Origin: an uncultured Gemmatimonadota bacterium
GTDB lineage: Bacteria > Gemmatimonadota > Gemmatimonadetes > Gemmatimonadales > Gemmatimonadaceae
Assembly: GCA_946887155.1 (NCBI GenBank)
Contig: CAMPKM010000117.1
Coordinates: forward strand, 1-7,957
Direction of reading: 5' to 3'
Length of the DNA: 7,957 nucleotides
Positions within the stretch are counted from its first letter, which is position 1. Each line of letters starts with the position of its first letter. Both the position numbers and the translations under genes were made by a program. Below are positions 4,776 to 7,957 of this stretch, in pieces. The notes beneath the pieces are model-generated. The model made no database searches. It saw only the letters and a list, made by a program, of their open reading frames with translations, and had not been told where the DNA came from.

Positions 4776-6185
4776 ATGTCGTCTGAGCCGCACACCTCCG
4801 ATGTCGTCATCATCGGAGGGGGACCCGGCGGTTACGTCGCCGCCATCAGGGCTGCCCAACTCGGACTCAACACCGTCTGCGTCGAGTCATCGCCAACGCT
4901 GGGTGGCACCTGCGTCAACGTTGGTTGCATCCCCTCAAAAGCACTCCTGCAGTCGTCGGAACACTTCGAATTCTCCCGACTTCATGCGCACGAGCACGGT
5001 ATCGGGTTCGACTCGGTCCGGCTCGACCTGCACCAGATGCTGCGGCGAAAGGATGACGTCGTTACCGCCAATACTCGTGGCGTCGAATTCCTCTTCAGGA
5101 AGCACAAGATCACCTGGCTGAAAGGATTCGGTACGCTGCAGCCCGGTAACGTTGTCGATGTCGCCTTGACCGACGGAAGCAGCACGCAAGTGCAGGCCCG
5201 CCACGTCATCATCGCCACGGGCTCGGTTCCGGTTCAGCTCCCGTTCCTTCCGTTCGACGAGAAACGGGTGCTTTCGAACACGGGCACGCTCGTGATTCCG
5301 GAAGTCCCGTCGCACCTCGTCGTTATCGGCGGAGGCGTCATCGGGCTCGAACTCGGTTCCGTGTGGCGACGGCTTGGCGCAAAGGTCTCCGTCGTCGAAC
5401 TCATGCCGGGCATCCTGCCCGGAACCGATGACGATGTCGTGAAGGAAGCGGACCGCGTCTTCCGTCGTCAGGGTCTGGAAATGCATGTCGGTACGAAGGT
5501 GACGGGCGCCGAAATCGCCGACGATCGCGTCACGATCTCGATCGAGCGTGACGGCCAGTCGCGGACGCTCGAAGCCTCTCACGTTCTCGTGGCGGTCGGC
5601 CGCAAGCCTTCGCTGTCGGGGATCGACGCCGCCGCCCTGGGCCTGGCGCTCGGATCGCGGGGTGAGATCAAGGTTGACGACCAGCTGCGTACCAACCTCC
5701 CCAACGTCTTCGCGATCGGTGACGCCGTCGGCGGCAAGCTGCTCGCGCACAAGGCGGAGGAAGAAGGCGTCATTGCCGCGGAAGTCATCGCCGGTCACCA
5801 GGCCCGCATGCACTACCACTCGATCCCGTCGGTGGTGTACACCTGGCCCGAGATCGCGACGGTCGGACTGTCGGAACGCGAGGTGAAGGAATCCGGCCGC
5901 GAGTACAAGGTGGGAAAATTTCCCTTCACCGCCAACGGACGCGCGCGAACCATGGGCGATACGGCGGGCCTCGTGAAATTCATCGCCGATGCGCGCACCG
6001 ACGAACTGCTCGGCTGTCACATGATCGGCCCGAACGTATCGGAACTGATCAGCGAAGTCGTGCTGGCGTTCGAGTATCGGGCGGCGTCCGAGGACATCGG
6101 GATCACGGTGCACGCTCACCCGACGCTGTCGGAAGCAACGAAGGAGGCAGCGTTGGCGGTGCTTGGGAGAGCAGTTCACATCTGA
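4776..6185 (+). CDS. lpdA: Dihydrolipoyl dehydrogenase (E3)
   Basis: This is an FAD flavoprotein that reoxidises dihydrolipoamide on E2 with NAD+. It serves 2-oxoglutarate and possibly pyruvate dehydrogenase or the glycine cleavage system. The 469 aa are full family length. Motifs in order are the FAD-binding VVIIGGGPGGYVAA (10-23), the redox disulfide GGTCVNVGCIPSK with Cys46 and Cys51, ATGSVP (147-152), the NAD-binding VVIGGGVIGLELG (182-194) with strand-end Glu208, the second FAD contact VFAIGDAVGG (311-320), and the dimerisation domain ending in HAHPTLSE, with catalytic His448 and Glu453. Nothing essential is missing. The start at ATG 4776 lies only 8 codons before the FAD strand. No Shine-Dalgarno precedes it (the upstream sequence is C/T-rich). 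Proximity to sucB fits assembly into the same complex, although two terminators lie between the genes. Confidence 0.96.
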   Translation: MSSEPHTSDVVIIGGGPGGYVAAIRAAQLGLNTVCVESSPTLGGTCVNVGCIPSKALLQSSEHFEFSRLHAHEHGIGFDSVRLDLHQMLRRKDDVVTANTRGVEFLFRKHKITWLKGFGTLQPGNVVDVALTDGSSTQVQARHVIIATGSVPVQLPFLPFDEKRVLSNTGTLVIPEVPSHLVVIGGGVIGLELGSVWRRLGAKVSVVELMPGILPGTDDDVVKEADRVFRRQGLEMHVGTKVTGAEIADDRVTISIERDGQSRTLEASHVLVAVGRKPSLSGIDAAALGLALGSRGEIKVDDQLRTNLPNVFAIGDAVGGKLLAHKAEEEGVIAAEVIAGHQARMHYHSIPSVVYTWPEIATVGLSEREVKESGREYKVGKFPFTANGRARTMGDTAGLVKFIADARTDELLGCHMIGPNVSELISEVVLAFEYRAASEDIGITVHAHPTLSEATKEAALAVLGRAVHI

Positions 6186-6198
6186 GCGAGCCGGGATG

Positions 6199-6248
6199 GC
6201 TGAAGGCGTGGCGGCCGGACTCTCGGTTGCAGCGGAGCGGCCTTCAGC
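6199..6248 (+). other. Inverted repeat in the lpdA-aminotransferase gap
   Basis: GCTGAAGGC (6199-6207) and GCCTTCAGC (6240-6248) form a perfect 9-bp inverted repeat around a 32-base loop, starting 14 bases after the lpdA stop. No T-run follows, only TAATTCACCTTTCC, so it is not a standard intrinsic terminator. It could be a weak or Rho-assisted 3' end, or a leader structure for the serine genes. Confidence 0.55.
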
Positions 6249-6318
6249 GTAATTCACCTTTCCGCAGTACCAGGTCGACCAGTCACGATCGCCATCCGTC
6301 ATCAGCCATCCGACAACC

Positions 6319-7404
6319 ATGTCATTCGGAAAGTTCTTCCTCCCCGGCCCCACCGAAGTAAAGCCGGAAATCCTCGCGGCCATGACGCGACCGATGATCA
6401 GTCATCGCGGCTCCGAAATCGAAGCCATCATGACGCGCATCGACGAGCGCCTGCAGACGGTGTTCCGGACGACGGAACCGGTTTTCACGGTCACGTCGTC
6501 CGCGACCGGCCTGATGGAGGGTGGCGTCCGAAACACCGTGCAGAAGCGTCTGCTGTGCCTCATCAATGGCGCCTTCAGCAAGCGTTTTCACAAGGCGGCC
6601 GTGAACTCCGGCATCCCGTGCGACAAGCTCGAAGTCGAATTCGGCTCGGCGCACATGCCGGAGATGCTGGCGGATGCATTGAAGAAGAACACCTACGATG
6701 TCGTGAGCATGGTCCATTCGGAAACGTCGACCGGTGTGCTCAATCCCATCAGGGAGCTGACGCAGGTTGCGCACGACGCTGGCGACATCGTGGTCGTGAT
6801 CGACACGGTGTCGAGCATGGCCGCCGCGCCTATCGAGTGCGGGGCCTGGAACCTCGACTACGTGCTCACCGGATCGCAGAAGGCATTTGCGCTCCCGCCA
6901 GGACTCGCCTTCTGTACCGCCAACGCCAGGATTCTCGAGCGGTCGCAGGCGAGCACCATGCGCGGGATCTACTTCGACCTGGTCGAGATCCACGCGTCGT
7001 GGAAGAAACACCAGTCGCCGAATACGCCCGGCGTGTCGTTGCTGTACGCGCTCGATGCCCAGCTCGAGTCCATGATGAAGGAGGGCATCGAAGCCCGCTG
7101 GGCGCGGCACGCCGAAATGGCAACGCGCACCTGGGGGTGGGTAGATGAGCAACGCGCAAAGGGACGCGACATCAAGGTCCTCGCGCCTGAGGGTTACCGG
7201 TCACCTGCCGTCACCTGTATCTCCGCACCCGCGGGCCGCACCGGACCGCAGATCGTGTCCGCCATGAAGGCAAAGGGTTTTGTCATTACGCCCGGGTATG
7301 GCGATGCAAAGGACGCGATGATTCGTATCGGGCACATGGGTGAACACACACTCGAAGAACTCGAGGTCCTGCTCGGTGTGCTGGATGAGGTCCTGGCTTC
7401 ATGA
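6319..7404 (+). CDS. Class V PLP-dependent aminotransferase (alanine-glyoxylate / serine-pyruvate type), probable phosphoserine aminotransferase role
   Basis: This is a fold-type I PLP enzyme of 361 aa from the small-subunit hydrogenase/AGXT branch of class V aminotransferases. Visible motifs are FLPGPTEVKPEIL (7-19), ISHRG (27-31), the phosphate-binding SSATG (60-64), HSETSTG (133-139), IDTVSSMAAAP with Asp162 contacting the pyridine N, GSQKAF with Schiff-base Lys188, the GYGDAKDAMIRIGHMG region (326-341) with Arg336 for the substrate carboxylate, and a C-terminal helix. The family transaminates alanine, serine or glyoxylate, and some members act on 3-phosphohydroxypyruvate. Here the stop overlaps the serA start (ATGA), so I infer the second step of serine synthesis, replacing classical SerC. 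That substrate assignment is not proven by sequence. ATG 6319 begins just before the conserved GPTE; no clear ribosome site is seen. Confidence 0.9.
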   Translation: MSFGKFFLPGPTEVKPEILAAMTRPMISHRGSEIEAIMTRIDERLQTVFRTTEPVFTVTSSATGLMEGGVRNTVQKRLLCLINGAFSKRFHKAAVNSGIPCDKLEVEFGSAHMPEMLADALKKNTYDVVSMVHSETSTGVLNPIRELTQVAHDAGDIVVVIDTVSSMAAAPIECGAWNLDYVLTGSQKAFALPPGLAFCTANARILERSQASTMRGIYFDLVEIHASWKKHQSPNTPGVSLLYALDAQLESMMKEGIEARWARHAEMATRTWGWVDEQRAKGRDIKVLAPEGYRSPAVTCISAPAGRTGPQIVSAMKAKGFVITPGYGDAKDAMIRIGHMGEHTLEELEVLLGVLDEVLAS

Positions 7405-7957
7405 GCACGCCGTTCCGCGTTCTCGTGGCGGACGCCATTTCGCTCGATGGCCTGGCGCCGCTGCGTGATGACCCGCGTTTCGAGCTGGTCAACAGGCCCG
7501 GCCTGAAGGGCGATGACCTGGCGTCGGCGATTGCCGACGCCGACGCGGTGCTGGTTCGCAGCGCCACGCGCATAACGCGGGAATCGCTGGCACGCGCCGA
7601 CCGCCTGAAGGCCATTGGCCGGGCCGGTGTCGGCGTGGATACGATCGACGTCGACGCCGCCACGGAGCGCGGGATTCCCGTACTGACGGCGCCGGAAGGC
7701 AACACGATCTCTGCCGCCGAACTCACCATGGCACTCCTGCTCGCCCTCGCGCGCAAGGTGCCTGGCGCGGATCGCTCGATGAAAGCAGGCGAGTGGGACA
7801 AGAAGAGCTTCACCGGCACCGAGCTCCATGGAAAGACGCTCGGGTTGGTCGGCGCCGGCCGCATTGGCGGTGAGGTCGCCCGGCGCGCCCGCGGCTTCGG
7901 GATGCGCGTGCTCGTGCACGACCCGCCCATCTTACTGCTCGACGAACCCGCCAGCGG
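7401..7957 (+). CDS. serA: D-3-phosphoglycerate dehydrogenase, 5' part, running into foreign sequence at the window edge
   Basis: SerA oxidises 3-phosphoglycerate to 3-phosphohydroxypyruvate, the first committed step of serine synthesis, and its product is the likely substrate of the aminotransferase just upstream. ATG 7401 overlaps that gene's TGA (ATGA), so translation is coupled. Residues 1-175 are typical: FRVLVADAIS, LVRSATRIT (51-59), AIGRAGVGVDTIDVDAATERG (71-91), V..APEGNT (94-102), AELTMALLLALAR (106-118), GKTLGLVGAGRIGGEVARRA (144-163) with the dinucleotide loop G151-x-G153-x2-G156, and MRVLVHDP with the acidic strand-end residue Asp174. SerA should continue with Tyr-Leu or similar, but from codon 176 (position 7926) the frame reads PILLLDEPASG, an ABC ATPase Walker B. 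The gene is therefore partial and its 3' end is not trustworthy. The catalytic Arg/Glu/His lie beyond the window. Confidence 0.88.
   Translation, partial: MSTPFRVLVADAISLDGLAPLRDDPRFELVNRPGLKGDDLASAIADADAVLVRSATRITRESLARADRLKAIGRAGVGVDTIDVDAATERGIPVLTAPEGNTISAAELTMALLLALARKVPGADRSMKAGEWDKKSFTGTELHGKTLGLVGAGRIGGEVARRARGFGMRVLVHDPPILLLDEPAS
7926..7957 (+). other. ABC-transporter ATPase Walker B / D-loop fragment fused in frame to serA
   Basis: The last 32 bases encode PILLLDEPASG. The hydrophobic strand plus DE is the Walker B motif of ABC ATPases, and the following PASG leads into the usual D-loop (…GLD). In that family the preceding residues are often (A/V)LVHDP or similar, which equals the last SerA residues here. 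The fragment has no start, Walker A or signature motif in this window. It most likely belongs to another locus joined at a short shared sequence around 7911-7925. Confidence 0.75.

Noticed and set aside
6191..6250. Possible tRNA-Ser/Leu fragment (GGCTGAAGGCG resembles a D-arm)
   Set aside because: There is no anticodon stem, no T-arm GGTTCGA-like sequence and no acceptor pairing; the similarity is short.
4935..6383. Long open frame (482 codons) on the minus strand opposite lpdA
   Set aside because: It is a shadow of high-GC codon use. The product is Arg/Asp/His-rich without family motifs, while the + strand encodes an intact dihydrolipoyl dehydrogenase.
6322..7152. 276-codon minus-strand frame opposite the aminotransferase
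   Set aside because: It is antisense to a complete class V aminotransferase, with low-complexity Arg/His-rich composition and no recognisable domain.
7194..7930. Two overlapping minus-strand frames (241 and 214 codons) over the serA region
   Set aside because: The + strand here encodes clear SerA motifs; the minus-strand products show only biased composition.

Overview
The window reads as chromosomal DNA of a high-GC bacterium. Spot counts of single 60-base lines give about 65-68 % GC in the metabolic genes and about 55-58 % in the first 1.4 kb. The gene content (free-standing 2-oxoglutarate dehydrogenase E2 and E3 genes, a class V aminotransferase coupled to serA, several starts without a clear Shine-Dalgarno) would fit a Gemmatimonadota-like or similar soil or water lineage. 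That is a guess from general impression, not a demonstrated placement.

Positions 1-1410 hold the end of a restriction-modification-like cassette on the + strand. It comprises the last 25 codons of an upstream gene (by context probably a DNA cytosine-5 methyltransferase), an Eco29kI-like GIY-YIG nuclease whose GTG start overlaps that gene's stop, and a Vsr-like endonuclease that keeps catalytic Glu, Asp and His but has lost every zinc ligand known from E. coli Vsr. The three genes are tightly packed and have lower GC than the rest, which suggests a horizontally acquired defence cassette.

Positions 1407-2447 (minus strand) encode an MDR-family alcohol dehydrogenase/quinone oxidoreductase-like enzyme. 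It converges on vsr, with one CTAG serving as the stop for both genes. An 81-bp divergent gap separates it from sucB (2529-3869), the dihydrolipoyl succinyltransferase (E2) of the 2-oxoglutarate dehydrogenase complex, which is followed by a strong terminator. After a 300-bp noncoding stretch with short repeats comes an unrecognised 143-aa protein (4226-4657) with its own very strong terminator. Then comes lpdA (4776-6185), the E3 component. E2 and E3 therefore lie close together but in separate transcription units, and no E1 is visible.

Positions 6319-7957 hold a serine-biosynthesis-like pair: a class V aminotransferase and the start of serA (3-phosphoglycerate dehydrogenase), joined by an ATGA overlap. 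The aminotransferase probably replaces SerC. The last ~32 bases no longer code for SerA: the reading frame runs straight from the SerA Rossmann fold into an ABC-transporter ATPase Walker B signature (ILLLDEPASG). This is best explained by a chimeric assembly join, or else a real rearrangement, at the window edge.

The items most worth a second look are the zinc-less Vsr/GIY-YIG cassette and the SerA::ABC junction. I do not see a complete, clearly undescribed system.
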